Source: Mesorhizobium sp. AR07 (lineage in GTDB: Bacteria > Pseudomonadota > Alphaproteobacteria > Rhizobiales > Rhizobiaceae). Taken from it: a DNA stretch of 64,000 nucleotides. Under the pieces are notes generated by a model that did not search any database, was not told the origin of the DNA, and saw only the letters and a list, made by a program, of their open reading frames with translations. Below are positions 1 through 9,900 of this stretch, piece by piece. Both the position numbers and the translations under genes were made by a program. Within the stretch, counting starts at the first letter, position 1. The number at the start of each line of letters is the position of its first letter. The stretch covers positions 2,852,001 through 2,916,000 of the forward strand of contig NZ_CP080525.1 of assembly GCF_024746815.1 (NCBI RefSeq), read 5' to 3'.

Positions 1-407
1 CGATCTACGAGGAGCCGTCAAACCGCTTCGTCGCCGACTTCATCGGCGAGACCAACTTCCTCGACGCGGACGTGATTGCCGTGGACGGCGAGCAGGCGAC
101 CGTGAAAACGCAGTTGGGCATGACCTTGACGGCTTCTCACAAGAGAGCGGTCGCCGGCCAGAAGGCCTTCATGTCGATACGTCCGGAGAAAATCAGCCTG
201 CCCGCCCAAGACAGCCCGATAGCTGTCGATGGAACGATCATGGCGACCAACTATCTCGGCGGCTACACATACTATCTGATTGAAACGGGCGGCACCAAGC
301 TGCGCATTTCCAAGCGCAACAGCGTCAGCCGCGGCCAGATGTTCGAGATCGGGCAGTCGGTGAAAGTCGGCTTCGCCGCCGAATCCGTGCGGATCCTCGG
401 TGCATGA
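1..407 (+). CDS. Polyamine-type ABC transporter ATPase, C-terminal part
   Basis: Partial gene, cut by the left window edge; the frame is open from base 3. The first visible residues, IYEEPSNRFVADFIGETNF, match the end of the nucleotide-binding domain of PotA/CysA-type importer ATPases. The remainder has the length and character of the C-terminal TOBE domain. The Walker motifs lie outside the window. The stop overlaps the next gene by ATGA, so it is translationally coupled to the permeases and belongs to a four-gene importer operon. The substrate is probably a polyamine or related small cation, inferred from the family of all four components. Confidence 0.9.
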   Translation, partial: IYEEPSNRFVADFIGETNFLDADVIAVDGEQATVKTQLGMTLTASHKRAVAGQKAFMSIRPEKISLPAQDSPIAVDGTIMATNYLGGYTYYLIETGGTKLRISKRNSVSRGQMFEIGQSVKVGFAAESVRILGA

Positions 408-1321
408 AGCCGTCCACCAAAAGTCCGAACTGGCCCAAAAGTCCGAACTGGAACGTCCTCGGCTTGCTGCCGGCCCATGTCATCATGCTGCTGACGCTGA
501 TCATCCCGATCGGGATCATCATCGTCGTATCGTTCTCGACGCGCGGGCCTTACGGCGGATTCGAGTATGTGTTCACCTCCGCTCCCTACAAGCAGCTGCT
601 GTTCAACGAAGGCTGGGCCGGCGAACTGGAGTTCAATCCGCAATATCTCATCGTCGTTGGCAGGACGCTGATCCTGTCGGCCGTGACAACATCGATCTGC
701 CTGCTTGTGAGCTTCCCGGTCGCCTATTTCATCGCGCTCCAGCGATCGACCATCAAAGTCGCGCTGATCTATCTTGTCACACTGCCATTCTGGGTTTCGA
801 TGATCGTCCGCGTCTATTCCTGGATCATCATCCTTGGCAAGGACGGGGTCATCGAAAAGACCCTTCGGGGCGTCGGCCTCGTCGATCAGATGGACTCCCT
901 GCTGTTCGGCAATACAGCCATGCTGGTTGGTCTCGTCTACAGCTACATTCCGCTGATGATCCTGCCGATCTTCGCCTCGATCGAGAAACTCGATCGCGCG
1001 CTCATCGAGGCATCGCATGATCTCTATGGCAACCGCCTCACCACATTGCGTCGCGTTATCCTGCCCCTCACCCGGCCCGGCATGATCGCCGGAGCGATAC
1101 TGGTGTTCGTTCCCAGCCTTGGCGCGGTCCTGGAGCCGACCCTGCTTGGCGGCGGCAAGACGATGATGATGGGCAATCTCATCCAGTTGCAGTTCGGTGG
1201 TGCCCGCAACTGGCCGCTCGGCGCCGCCATTGCCATCGTGCTGATGGCCGCGGTCATGATCTTCCTGGTCTTCCAGGGTCTGCGCTCGATGCGGATCGAG
1301 GGGCTGGAGCGCGCCTCGTGA
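404..1321 (+). CDS. ABC transporter permease, PotB-like
   Basis: A 305-residue inner-membrane permease of the binding-protein-dependent type. After a short charged N-terminus there is a first membrane helix at about residues 22-45, then further hydrophobic segments. The cytoplasmic EAA loop that contacts the ATPase is visible near residue 200 as EASHDLYGNRLTTLRRVILP. The start codon overlaps the ATPase stop (ATGA) and its own stop overlaps the next start (GTGA), a tight operon. Family knowledge points to uptake of spermidine/putrescine-like compounds; the actual substrate is not visible in the sequence. Confidence 0.92.
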   Translation: MKPSTKSPNWPKSPNWNVLGLLPAHVIMLLTLIIPIGIIIVVSFSTRGPYGGFEYVFTSAPYKQLLFNEGWAGELEFNPQYLIVVGRTLILSAVTTSICLLVSFPVAYFIALQRSTIKVALIYLVTLPFWVSMIVRVYSWIIILGKDGVIEKTLRGVGLVDQMDSLLFGNTAMLVGLVYSYIPLMILPIFASIEKLDRALIEASHDLYGNRLTTLRRVILPLTRPGMIAGAILVFVPSLGAVLEPTLLGGGKTMMMGNLIQLQFGGARNWPLGAAIAIVLMAAVMIFLVFQGLRSMRIEGLERAS

Positions 1322-2106
1322 ACGCGGACAATGATGTCAGACGCTATCCGGGCTTCGGTCTCTTCAGCGCGATCTTCTTTGCCTATCTCTATTTGCCCAT
1401 CGCCGTCGTGGTGTTCTATTCCTTCAATGCGAACCGGATCGTCTCCAACTGGGGCGGCTTCTCCCTGAACTGGTACGCCACCGCCCTGTCCAACGCGAAC
1501 CTTCTGGCGGCAGTGAAGACCTCCTTGCTCGTCGCCACGGTCGCCACCGTCGCCGCGACACTTGTCGCATTGATGGCGGCATTGGTCCTGGTGCGGGGCC
1601 GCAATGTCAGATTCCGCCGCATCTCCGAAACGGTGGTGAACCTTCCGCTGCTTTTGCCCGAAATCGTCGTTGCCGTCGCCGTCCTGATCCTCTTCTCGGA
1701 GGTCGGGCTCGCCAACGGAATGGTGAAACTGATGATCGCGCACACGACCTTCTGCATCCCGTTCGCCTTCTTGCCGATACGCGCGCGCCTGCAGGGGATG
1801 GACCTCGATCTGGAGGAAGCGGCCCGCGATCTCTATGCGACGGGTTGGGTCGCCTTTCGGCGCGTCACGCTGCCGCTCATCCTGCCCGGCGTCTTCGCCG
1901 GCGCCATGCTCGCCTTCGTCATCTCGATGGATGATTTCATCACCAGCAATCTGCTGAATTCCGGAGGCGCCACCACGCTGCCGGTCTACATTTTCTCCCT
2001 GATCAAGCAGGGCGTGTCGCCACAGCTCAACGCAATCTCGACCTTGATCATGATTGTTTCGGTGGTCCTGGCGACCGTGGCCTTCCTCCTGCAGCGGCGG
2101 CAGTAG
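1318..2106 (+). CDS. ABC transporter permease, PotC-like
   Basis: A 262-residue second permease of the same importer, starting with GTG that overlaps the previous stop. It has about six hydrophobic segments and an EAA loop (EAARDLYATGWVAFRRVTLP, near residue 165). The pairing of PotB-like and PotC-like permeases is typical of the polyamine/opine/thiamine importer family. About 100 bp separate it from the binding-protein gene, so that gene could have its own promoter or be read through. Confidence 0.92.
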   Translation: MNADNDVRRYPGFGLFSAIFFAYLYLPIAVVVFYSFNANRIVSNWGGFSLNWYATALSNANLLAAVKTSLLVATVATVAATLVALMAALVLVRGRNVRFRRISETVVNLPLLLPEIVVAVAVLILFSEVGLANGMVKLMIAHTTFCIPFAFLPIRARLQGMDLDLEEAARDLYATGWVAFRRVTLPLILPGVFAGAMLAFVISMDDFITSNLLNSGGATTLPVYIFSLIKQGVSPQLNAISTLIMIVSVVLATVAFLLQRRQ

Positions 2107-2209
2107 AAGCGGCGAAGTTTTTCCTAATCAAGGCGTCGGGCAATTCGAATTTATCGAACCAGCCGCTTTGTTATCGTCGCCCCTGGGAAATAACAAACAG
2201 GGGAATGAG

Positions 2210-3247
2210 ATGTCGACAAGAACCCATATTGCAGCTCTCGCTATGGCCGGTGCTATGAGCCTTGCCTTCAGCGTGCCGTCGCGGGCCGAGGGCAACCTGG
2301 CCATCTACGCATGGGCCGATTCCATCTCGCCAGAGATGGTCGCGAAGTTCGAGAAGGAAACCGGCATCAAGGTCACGGTTGACGCCTTCTCTTCCAACGA
2401 GGACCTGCTGACCAAGCTGCAGGCCGGCTCCTCCGGCTACGACATCGTCACGCCTTCGCAGCACTTCGTGAAAATCATGATCGACAGCGGGCTGCTCGAG
2501 GACATCGGCGCCAGCTCGATGACTGCTTACCAGCAAGTCCTGCCGCAATGGCAGAAGCCGTGGTGGGATACGACCGGCAATCATTCGATCCCGCTCGCCT
2601 TCGGCAACGCCGGCTACACCGTCAACCGCGACCTCTACAAAGGCCCGGTCGACAGCTGGAAAATCTATTTCGAGCCGCCGGCGGAACTGCACGGCAAGAT
2701 TGCCAGCCTTGCGCAGCCCGACGAAGTCATTCCGGCCGCGGAGAACTATCTCGGAATCAAATATTGCAGCGAAGACCCGCAAGAGATGAAGCGCGTGCTC
2801 GACGTGCTGCTGGCGCAGAAGCCTTTCGTCGCGGCCTATTCCAGCGACAACATCGAAAATCGCATCGGCAGCGGCGAAGTCGCCGCTCATTTCTGGTGGG
2901 ACGGCAATACTATGCGCCTTCGCCGCAACGACAAGGCCAATGTCGAATATGCGATGCCTAAGGAGGGCCTGGTGGGCTGGCTGGATTCCTATGTTGTGCC
3001 GAAGGGCGCGACCAACATCGAAAACGCCAAGAAGTTCATCGATTTCATGGCCCAGCTCGACAACGCAACGGCGCAGTACAATTATTACGGCCACTCCTCG
3101 CCGGTGAAGATCGACGAGAGCAAGGCGCTCTACAACAAGGAAAACGCCCCGGAACTGTTCCCGACCGTTCCGGTCAAGATGGGCCAGGCCTGCTCGCCGG
3201 CGGCACAGGAACTCGTCACCAAGGTCTGGACGCAGCTTCTGCAGTGA
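2210..3247 (+). CDS. Periplasmic binding protein of the polyamine-type importer (PotD/PotF-like)
   Basis: A 345-residue extracellular solute-binding protein. The start at 2210 is chosen because it begins a clear Sec signal peptide (MSTRTHIAALAMAGAMSLAF, cleavage probably after SRA), with a purine-rich GGGGAATGAG stretch just upstream; the open frame extends further up without such features. The mature protein opens with GNLAIYAWADSISPEMVAKF, typical of the PotD/PotF fold that binds polyamines or related ligands. It follows the two permeases and precedes a perfect hairpin, which could keep the binding protein more abundant than the downstream oxidoreductase. Confidence 0.93.
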   Translation: MSTRTHIAALAMAGAMSLAFSVPSRAEGNLAIYAWADSISPEMVAKFEKETGIKVTVDAFSSNEDLLTKLQAGSSGYDIVTPSQHFVKIMIDSGLLEDIGASSMTAYQQVLPQWQKPWWDTTGNHSIPLAFGNAGYTVNRDLYKGPVDSWKIYFEPPAELHGKIASLAQPDEVIPAAENYLGIKYCSEDPQEMKRVLDVLLAQKPFVAAYSSDNIENRIGSGEVAAHFWWDGNTMRLRRNDKANVEYAMPKEGLVGWLDSYVVPKGATNIENAKKFIDFMAQLDNATAQYNYYGHSSPVKIDESKALYNKENAPELFPTVPVKMGQACSPAAQELVTKVWTQLLQ

Positions 3248-3255
3248 GCCGCTCC

Positions 3256-3276
3256 GCCGGGGCCTAGCGCCCCGGC
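3256..3276 (+). terminator. Hairpin after the binding-protein gene
   Basis: Perfect 8-bp inverted repeat GCCGGGGC / GCCCCGGC with a 5-base loop, followed by ATTTGTTTC. It lies 8 bases after the stop of the binding-protein gene and 12 bases before the first possible start of the oxidoreductase. It may be a partial terminator or an mRNA-stabilising hairpin. Confidence 0.65.
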
Positions 3277-3288
3277 ATTTGTTTCTAA

Positions 3289-4917
3289 ATGGGGCTGGGC
3301 ATGCAGACCGAAAGTTATGATTACATTGTCATCGGCGCCGGCTCGGCCGGTTGCGTCCTGGCCAATCGGCTGAGCGCCAACCCGGCCAACAGGGTGTGCC
3401 TGATCGAAGCCGGCGGCAGCGACAACAGCCTGCGGGTCAAGGTGCCTGCCGGCATCCTCTCGCTCTACGGCAACCCGACCTATGACTACTGCTATGTCGG
3501 CGTGCCTCAGCCTTACCTCAACGACCGCAGGATTCCGGTCAATCGCGGCAAGGCGTTGGGCGGTTCGAGCTCGATCAACTCGATGGTCTACATCAGGGGT
3601 GCCGCGCAAGACTATGACGAGTGGTCGCGGCTCGGCTGCACGGGCTGGGCGTTCAGCGACGTGCTTCCCGTCTTCAAGAAGCTCGAGCGCAACCTGCTTG
3701 GCCAGAGCCCGCGATACCACGGCACAAACGGAGAATTGCTGGTCGACAACCCACGCGATCCGAACGTGCTTTCGCGGATGTTCGTCAAGGCCGGCAACGC
3801 TGCAGGCCTTCCGGCCAACGACGATTTCAATGCCGAAAGCCAGTTCGGCCTCGGCATCTACAATGTCACCCAGGATCGCGGCCAGCGCTTCAGCAGCTTT
3901 ACCGCTTTCATGCGCCCGGTGCTCGATCGCAAGAATCTCGTGGTTCTGAGCGAATGCGAGGTCATCGACCTCGCCGTAACCGAGGGGCGTGCAACTGAGG
4001 TAAGGGTGCGGCACAAGGGCGAGCGGAAGGCGCTATCGGCCCGTCGCGAGATCGTGCTCTCGGCCGGCGCGATCAACTCACCGAAGATCTTGCTGGCTTC
4101 CGGGATCGGACCGGCGGCCGAGCTTCAGGCGATCGGCATAAAGCCGGTCGTCGATCTGCCGGGCGTGGGCAAGAACCTGCAGGACCATGTCGACGGCATG
4201 ATCACGGTCCGCTCCTCGAGCACCAGGACGCTCGGCCTGTCGCTGCCCAACCTGCCCCGAATACTGGCGGCGCCGTTTCAGTATTTTGCCGGCCGCAAGG
4301 GCATGCTCACCACGAACTATGTCGAGGCCGGCGGCTTTGCCAGGACGAAGTACGCGAATGGCATTCCCGACATCCAGTTCCACTTCGTGCCCGGTTACCG
4401 CAGCCATCGCGGCAGGCTGGTGGAGTACGGCCATGGCTACGCGATTCACACCTGCGTGCTCAGGCCAAAAAGCGTTGGCGAACTCAAGATATCAGGCCGC
4501 GCCTCGAGCCGGGATGTGCTGATCGATCATCGGTTTTTCTCGCACGAAGAGGACGCCAGGGTGCTGGTCGAAGGCATCAAGATCGCGCGCCGGATCTTTG
4601 CCGCATCCGAGTTCGACGGGATCAGGGGCACCGAGATGCTGCCGGGCAAGGATGTCCGTAGCGACGATGGGATTCTCGCCTATCTGCGCGCCGAGGCGCT
4701 GACCGTCTATCATCCGGTGGGGACCTGCAAGATGGGCACGGACGCGATGGCCGTCGTCGATCCGGCAACGCTCAAGGTGCGCGGCATCGCCGGCTTGCGG
4801 GTCGCGGATGCGTCCGTCATGCCGAGATTGATCGGCGGCAACACCAATGCGCCCAGCATGATGATCGGACAACGGGCCGCGGACATGATGCTGCGTCAGG
4901 CGACGCTCCAGTCCTGA
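3289..4917 (+). CDS. GMC-family FAD-dependent oxidoreductase
   Basis: A 542-residue flavoprotein of the glucose-methanol-choline oxidoreductase family, the usual length for choline or alcohol dehydrogenases. The N-terminal FAD Rossmann motif is GAGSAGCVLANRL. The first family signature is RGKALGGSSSINSMVYIRG near residue 85 and the second is GAINSPKILLASGIGP near residue 260. The C-terminal catalytic His is in YHPVGTCKMGT and the Asn region is GGNTNAPSMMIGQ. A second in-frame ATG at 3301 may be the true start. Its place behind a polyamine-type importer suggests it oxidises the imported compound or a derivative; substrate unknown. Confidence 0.93.
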   Translation: MGLGMQTESYDYIVIGAGSAGCVLANRLSANPANRVCLIEAGGSDNSLRVKVPAGILSLYGNPTYDYCYVGVPQPYLNDRRIPVNRGKALGGSSSINSMVYIRGAAQDYDEWSRLGCTGWAFSDVLPVFKKLERNLLGQSPRYHGTNGELLVDNPRDPNVLSRMFVKAGNAAGLPANDDFNAESQFGLGIYNVTQDRGQRFSSFTAFMRPVLDRKNLVVLSECEVIDLAVTEGRATEVRVRHKGERKALSARREIVLSAGAINSPKILLASGIGPAAELQAIGIKPVVDLPGVGKNLQDHVDGMITVRSSSTRTLGLSLPNLPRILAAPFQYFAGRKGMLTTNYVEAGGFARTKYANGIPDIQFHFVPGYRSHRGRLVEYGHGYAIHTCVLRPKSVGELKISGRASSRDVLIDHRFFSHEEDARVLVEGIKIARRIFAASEFDGIRGTEMLPGKDVRSDDGILAYLRAEALTVYHPVGTCKMGTDAMAVVDPATLKVRGIAGLRVADASVMPRLIGGNTNAPSMMIGQRAADMMLRQATLQS

Positions 4918-5038
4918 TACACTTCGCGCAGAGACGACGGTCCATTCGAAGCAACCGCCGCCTGTTGCTGGGCCGACGCCGGCGACATCGGTGAGAATAC
5001 GATTGCCCCGCATGCGGCGACGGCCTTGGGGCCACGCT

Positions 5039-5527
5039 TCATGTACAGACCCACTCACGGATCTTGCATTTGCCTCCTGCCGCCTCGCAGGCCTGCAAAG
5101 CAAGATCTTCCGCTTGCCGGCGGGTTTCAGCGGACTTCGCGCTCCACGGCGTGAGCCGGTTGGCTGCCTTCTCAGCCACGGCCAGGGCACCGCAGTGATT
5201 GTAGGGAAAGCCGGTCTGGTCGTCGTCATTCCAATGGCGATGATTGCGGAACACAGCCACGACTGAGCAGTCTTTCCCGCCCGCGTTCTCGCAATGCTTG
5301 AGCGCGATATCCGACGCCTCTTGCCGCTTGTCGGCGCCCCAGAAGAAGCCGTATCTGACATCGGCACTGGAATAGGCGATCGCCGCCCAGATGCCCTTTT
5401 CCTCCTGAGGTGGCGGAGCTGGCGGCTCCGGCGGTCCTTCCACCAGATCGGCCGAGATGACTTGCCCGGTCCAGAGCAAGGCAAAGCCAAGAACAGCAGC
5501 CACAGATCCCGATCTCATCGTCGGCAA
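5039..5527 (-). CDS. DUF4189 domain protein, secreted
   Basis: A 162-residue protein with an N-terminal signal peptide (hydrophobic AAVLGFALLWTG, cleavage probably near VISA). A proline-rich linker (PPEPPAPPPQ) follows, then a DUF4189-like domain with paired cysteines (KHCENAGGKDC, QACEAAGGKCKIREWVC) that suggest disulfides in the periplasm. ATG codons at 5527 and 5518 are both possible starts. It is the last gene of the adhesin-IalB cluster, 36 bp after the preceding gene. The function of DUF4189 proteins is not established. Confidence 0.8.
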   Translation of the reverse strand: MPTMRSGSVAAVLGFALLWTGQVISADLVEGPPEPPAPPPQEEKGIWAAIAYSSADVRYGFFWGADKRQEASDIALKHCENAGGKDCSVVAVFRNHRHWNDDDQTGFPYNHCGALAVAEKAANRLTPWSAKSAETRRQAEDLALQACEAAGGKCKIREWVCT

Positions 5528-5563
5528 TCCTTCGCAGGGTTCGTCGCCATCAGCCTCGCCTCC

Positions 5564-6232
5564 TCACTTCGCCGCCGAAGCAACCGAGATCACCACACAG
5601 CTGTTGCCGGTCGGCAGGAGAAGAGCTTCTCCCGCGTTGCCGCCAAGCTCGTAGACCTCGACCTGCCCGAGGTGGTCGGTGATCTTGCTGCCTCGCGGAA
5701 GAATGGACGGGATGTCCGCACACGGGCTGGCGAACGGCGCCACCCGCACCATCGCCCCCTCACAACCCGAAGCGGTGGGCGATGCGAAAACGACGCCGGC
5801 GGCCGGCCCGCTATATCGGTCCGTCGCATAGTCCATGCCGACAAAGGCCTGGACGGCATGTTTGTCGGCAGCCTGGTCGTTCCACAATGATTTGACGCTG
5901 TATTTCGTACCGGTCGTCAAAATCTCTCCGAGCACCGGAAAGACGGTCGAACAGGCCTGCACACCGGCTTGCTTGACGTGCTGGAGGAAAGGTGTGTCCG
6001 GAAGCGCCGGGGCTGCCGCCTCGGCCTGTGCAGCCGTCGCGCCGCCGACCAGATTGGCGATCGCGGCATGGTTCGCGACGGCGAAACCGAGGCCTGCCAT
6101 CGCCAGCCCCAGCAGCGAAAATCCGACGACGCGCGGCCACCGCCGCCGCGCGGGCTCGACCAGCTTCCGCCGATCCGGCTCGACGGTCGGGCTACTGCGT
6201 TTTGCGGACATCAACTGGTCCTGCTGGCTCAT
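5564..6232 (-). CDS. Hypothetical membrane-anchored protein
   Basis: A 222-residue protein not assigned to a family. A basic cytoplasmic N-terminus of about 34 residues is followed by one membrane helix (VVGFSLLGLAMAGLGFAVA), so the remaining ~170 residues should be periplasmic. That part contains three cysteines, two of them in SGCEGAMVRV and SPCADIPS. It starts 13 bp after the stop of the IalB-family gene and precedes the DUF4189 gene by 36 bp, so all three are probably co-transcribed with the adhesin. A role in assembly or display of the surface protein is only a guess from position. Confidence 0.75.
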   Translation of the reverse strand: MSQQDQLMSAKRSSPTVEPDRRKLVEPARRRWPRVVGFSLLGLAMAGLGFAVANHAAIANLVGGATAAQAEAAAPALPDTPFLQHVKQAGVQACSTVFPVLGEILTTGTKYSVKSLWNDQAADKHAVQAFVGMDYATDRYSGPAAGVVFASPTASGCEGAMVRVAPFASPCADIPSILPRGSKITDHLGQVEVYELGGNAGEALLLPTGNSCVVISVASAAK

Positions 6233-6245
6233 GGTGCTGCCCCGG

Positions 6246-6938
6246 TTATTTGACTGGCGAAAGGGCCTCTGTCAGCCCCTTGAGCGTTGCGGTCACGGTG
6301 ATCGTCTCACCGTCGACGGTCGAGTAGGAGATCGCCGGCGTCGCATTCTGCGATATCTGTTGGCGCATGACGGGCCCAACCGGCAACATGCCGACACAGA
6401 CCATTTCGTTGCAGCCGTTCAGGTGAACGTCGATCGCCTGGCTTCGGCCATCGAACTTCAGCGACACCAGGCCGTCGCTCTTGGCGTTCGGCGCGGTGCG
6501 CAGGATCATGTACGGCTTGCCGTCCTGCGTGGCGGCAAGCGACCAGCTGAAGGCCATCTTGCCGGCCATGTCCTCGATCACCTGCGAGACATTGCAGACC
6601 TTCTTGCGGGCTTTGAGGTTCTCGTCGCAGATCAGTGTCCAATTTTGGAAGGGACGGATGGTGCGCTGGTAGTCCCCGAGCTTCACCTCGGGAGGGACCG
6701 CCACGTCCGAGGACTTGATCCTGTACGTCGAGGCAACCTGCCCGGCAGCCGGCACGAGGCTGGCGCAGAGCGTCAGGCAAGTCAGAGCAATTCCAGGAAA
6801 AGTGTGAAACGGTTTCCCAAGGGAAAGCGCATAGCGCTTTCCCTTGGGAATTGCGCCAAAACAAAGAGACAGAGTGGTTCTGCGTTTCCGTGAAACGATG
6901 AACCGCTCTAATGCGGCAAGGCTGGTTTGCCTGTTCAT
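6246..6938 (-). CDS. IalB (invasion-associated locus B) family protein
   Basis: A 230-residue protein. The C-terminal ~160 residues match the IalB family, first described in Bartonella, with cysteine pairs in LICDENLKARKKVCN and GCNEMVCVGM, pointing to a periplasmic or surface location. The open frame begins 7 bases after the adhesin stop, behind GGCGGGA. Residues about 9-51 are encoded by a repetitive palindromic element (6784-6912), directly followed by the hydrophobic core of a signal peptide (GIALTCLTLCASLVPAAG). Either translation starts at 6938 with a repeat-derived signal-peptide n-region, or at an unusual codon further in. It probably shares a transcript with the adhesin. Confidence 0.82.
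   Translation of the reverse strand: MNRQTSLAALERFIVSRKRRTTLSLCFGAIPKGKRYALSLGKPFHTFPGIALTCLTLCASLVPAAGQVASTYRIKSSDVAVPPEVKLGDYQRTIRPFQNWTLICDENLKARKKVCNVSQVIEDMAGKMAFSWSLAATQDGKPYMILRTAPNAKSDGLVSLKFDGRSQAIDVHLNGCNEMVCVGMLPVGPVMRQQISQNATPAISYSTVDGETITVTATLKGLTEALSPVK
6784..6912. repeat. Intergenic-type palindromic repeat R1, copy a (inside a coding frame)
   Basis: The motif AGCAATTCCAGGAAAAGTGT followed by GAAACGGTTT is shared with the copy at 25680-25750. The centre carries an extra 17-bp perfect stem at 6814-6830 / 6834-6850 with a 3-base loop (ATA). The unit ends near GAACCGCTCTAA. Elements of this kind are abundant between genes in Mesorhizobium. This copy lies inside the open frame of the IalB-family gene. 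Confidence 0.8.
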
Positions 6939-6945
6939 TCCCGCC

Positions 6946-9900
6946 TCAGTTCAACGTGAAACTGATGCCGGCGCCGACACCGACATGTCCACCCGCCGCC
7001 GTGCCCGACAGATTGCCGCGGATGCGGCCGTCTTCGCTGGTGTAGCCCGCGCCGAAGGCGAACGCGCCCGCATCCCGCCAGAAGCCGCCACCCGCCGCGA
7101 CGCTCAATTTTCCGGGACGGTCGTCGTAGCGCAGCGAGGCTGCGGCGAGCCCGATTGCTGCCGCTTGCCGCGCTTCATCCCGTATGCCGGCGACGTCCGT
7201 ATTGAGCTGGCTGAGCTTCTGGTCGGTGTAATCGTTGGCCTGCTGCAAGGTCGTGGCGGCCACCTTGTCGGTATAGTTGTTGGATGTATCGATGGCATAG
7301 GCCACACGGTTGTCGGTGTAGCTCTTGCCCGTGGTCAGGCCCTGGTTCAGCTGGTTGACGTTGACCGCATCGGTGCCGACGACACCAGGTCCGACATTCG
7401 AGATGACAACCGGCGCGTTGACGTCCCCGCCCTGCAGCGTGATGCTGTTCTTTTTGCTGCCGTCTGGATTGGTGTCATACACCACCGCATTCTGGGTGAG
7501 ACTTCCGACGCCGGTTTTCAGATCCTCGATCGCCGTGTTCGTGGCGAAGAGCTGGGAACCGTTTATCGCGTCGGTGCTGCCGGCGGAAACGCGTCCGGCA
7601 GCGACATTCGTGATCGTCCTCTCGGCGCCGGCATCGCCGACACTGACGGTTCCGGCTGGAGCCGTCCCGGCATAGGCGTAGGTCTTACCGTTGATGACGG
7701 TGCTGGACGTGCCGACGGCGGTCTGCGTCACCGAGCCGGATCCGAGAGCCACATCGCTGGCATTGTTGGCCTTGGCGTCTTGACCGAGCGCCACGGCGCC
7801 TTGCGCACTTGCCGTCGCACCGTGCCCGGCGGCCAGGCTATCGGTGCCGCTGGCCACGCTGGCCGGTCCGATCGCCACGCTGTCGGTGCCGCTGGCGGTG
7901 GAGTCGGCCAGCGTCGAATTGGCGTGGAAATACTTGATGCCGCCGCCATTGTTGATGTTGGTCAGCGCATTGTTGACGGCCGTGAAACCGTCATAGACGG
8001 TCGAATAGTTGTTGCCCTGGATGGTGTATGTCGGTCCCGTGATCGAGCCGTCGGGATTGACCGTGGTGCTGGCGCCGAACAGGTTGGCGACGTTTTGCGA
8101 GACGCCGCGAAGCTGGGAGACGTTGACGGCGTCGGTATTGGCCGAACCCGCCGCGACGTTGGTGAGCTTGCGTTCGGCCCCGGCGGCGCCGATCGACACC
8201 TCGCCGACCGAGGTCTGCGGGGCGGTGAGCGCAAAGGCCGTGTAGCCGGTCTGAGCGCCGACCGTGGTGACGGACTGAGCGCCTAGCGCCACGCTGTTGA
8301 TGAAGGTGCTTTGGGCGCCGGCGCCGAGCGCCACCGACTGAATGCCGGAGGCGAGCGAATTGGTGCCGAGCGCCAGTCCGTCGGCCAGCATGACATGGGC
8401 GTTCTGGCCGATGGCCGTTCCGCCGGGCGCGGTCTGATCGACGATGGCGCCATTGCCGATGCCGACGCCATTGTCACCGTTGACGACCGTCGTCGGGCCG
8501 ACCGCGACCGACTCCGCCCCGACCGCGAGCGAGTCGCCGGCCGTCGAATTGGCATGGAAATACTTGGTCGACGTCGCCGAGACCGAGGCGATCACCCCCT
8601 GCAGCTGGCGCACCGTCACCGCGTCCTGTTGCTGGGTGCCGTCCGCGACATTGGTGATCTGCCGGTAGGACGTGGCCGTGCCGACCGAAACGGCGCCGAG
8701 CAGCACCTTGTCGGTCGTGTTGTACTGGATGAAGTTGGACGGACCGGCCGCAATCTGGCCGGTGGCCGGAGCCAGTGGGCGATCGGAGACCGAGCCGGAA
8801 CCAAGGGCGACGCCGCCGTCGATGCTGGCCTGGCTGTCGCGGCCGAGCGCCAGCCCGCTGACGCCGGTCGCCGTCGCCTGGTAACCGACGGCGGTCGAGC
8901 CGACGCCTTGAGCGAAGGAATCGGTCTGCGCCAGCCCGGTCTCGTTGGTGCGGGCATAGCGGATGCCTTCGCCATTGGCGTCGGTGAAGATGGTCGAGGT
9001 GTTGCCGGCGATGTTGTTGATCGTGTTGCCAAGATTGGTGATGGAGCCGCCGATATTGGCAATGGCCGTGGTGTTGGCCGTCACCTGCTGGTTGGTGGCG
9101 AACAGCTGCGAGCCGTTGACCGCGTCGGTCGAGCCGCCATTCAACTGTCCGGCCGCGACGTTCTGGATCTGGCGCTCGGCTCCAGCCGAGCCGACCGAGA
9201 ATGCGCCCGCCGGCGTGCCGCCAGCGAAGGTGTAGTTCACGCCGCCGATCGTGGCTCCGCCGACATTGGTCGTTGCTCCTGACGTCGAATTCAGGCCGAT
9301 CGCCACATCGCCGGCATTGTTGGCCACGGCGTTGGGTCCGACCGCGACGGAATTCGTTCCAAGGGCCTGGGAATCCGGCAGGGCCGAATTGGCGTGGAAA
9401 TACTTGATGCCGCCGCCGACATTGATGTTGTTGAGCGTGGTGCCAATAGCGTCGACCGCCTGGTTGGTGGCGAAGAGCTGCGAGCCGTTGACCGCGTCGG
9501 TCGACGTCAAGCTGATCCGCCCCGCCGCCAGATTGGTGAGCGTGCGCTCCGCACCCGGCGCGCCGATGCTGACCGTCGAGGTCGGATTGACGCCCTGGAA
9601 GGCATAGGTCGTGCCGTTGATCACGGCATTGGGCGTGCCCGCCGCTGCGACGGTCACTGAGCCCGAGCCCAGCGCCACGTCGCCGGAGCTCGCCGCCGCC
9701 GTCGCGCCATTGCCGAGCGCGACATTGCCCGCAAGGCCAGCCGCACCCGCGGTGGATCCGTTGCCCAACGCGACGGAGCCCTGCCCGATCGCCTTGTTGT
9801 TGTTGCCGATGGCGACAGCGCCCGCCGCCATATTGGCCGCGGTGGCGCTCGCCGTGCCGTCGCTGTTGGCGATGTTGTTGGCGCCGCCAGTGAAGGCGCC

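Noticed and set aside
4492..5490. A 332-codon minus-strand frame over the end of the GMC oxidoreductase and the DUF4189 gene
   Set aside because: It overlaps two well-supported genes in other frames and has shadow-like composition.
6844..9282. Long plus-strand frames across the adhesin
   Set aside because: They mirror the regular adhesin repeats on the opposite strand. No ribosome sites and no recognised domains.
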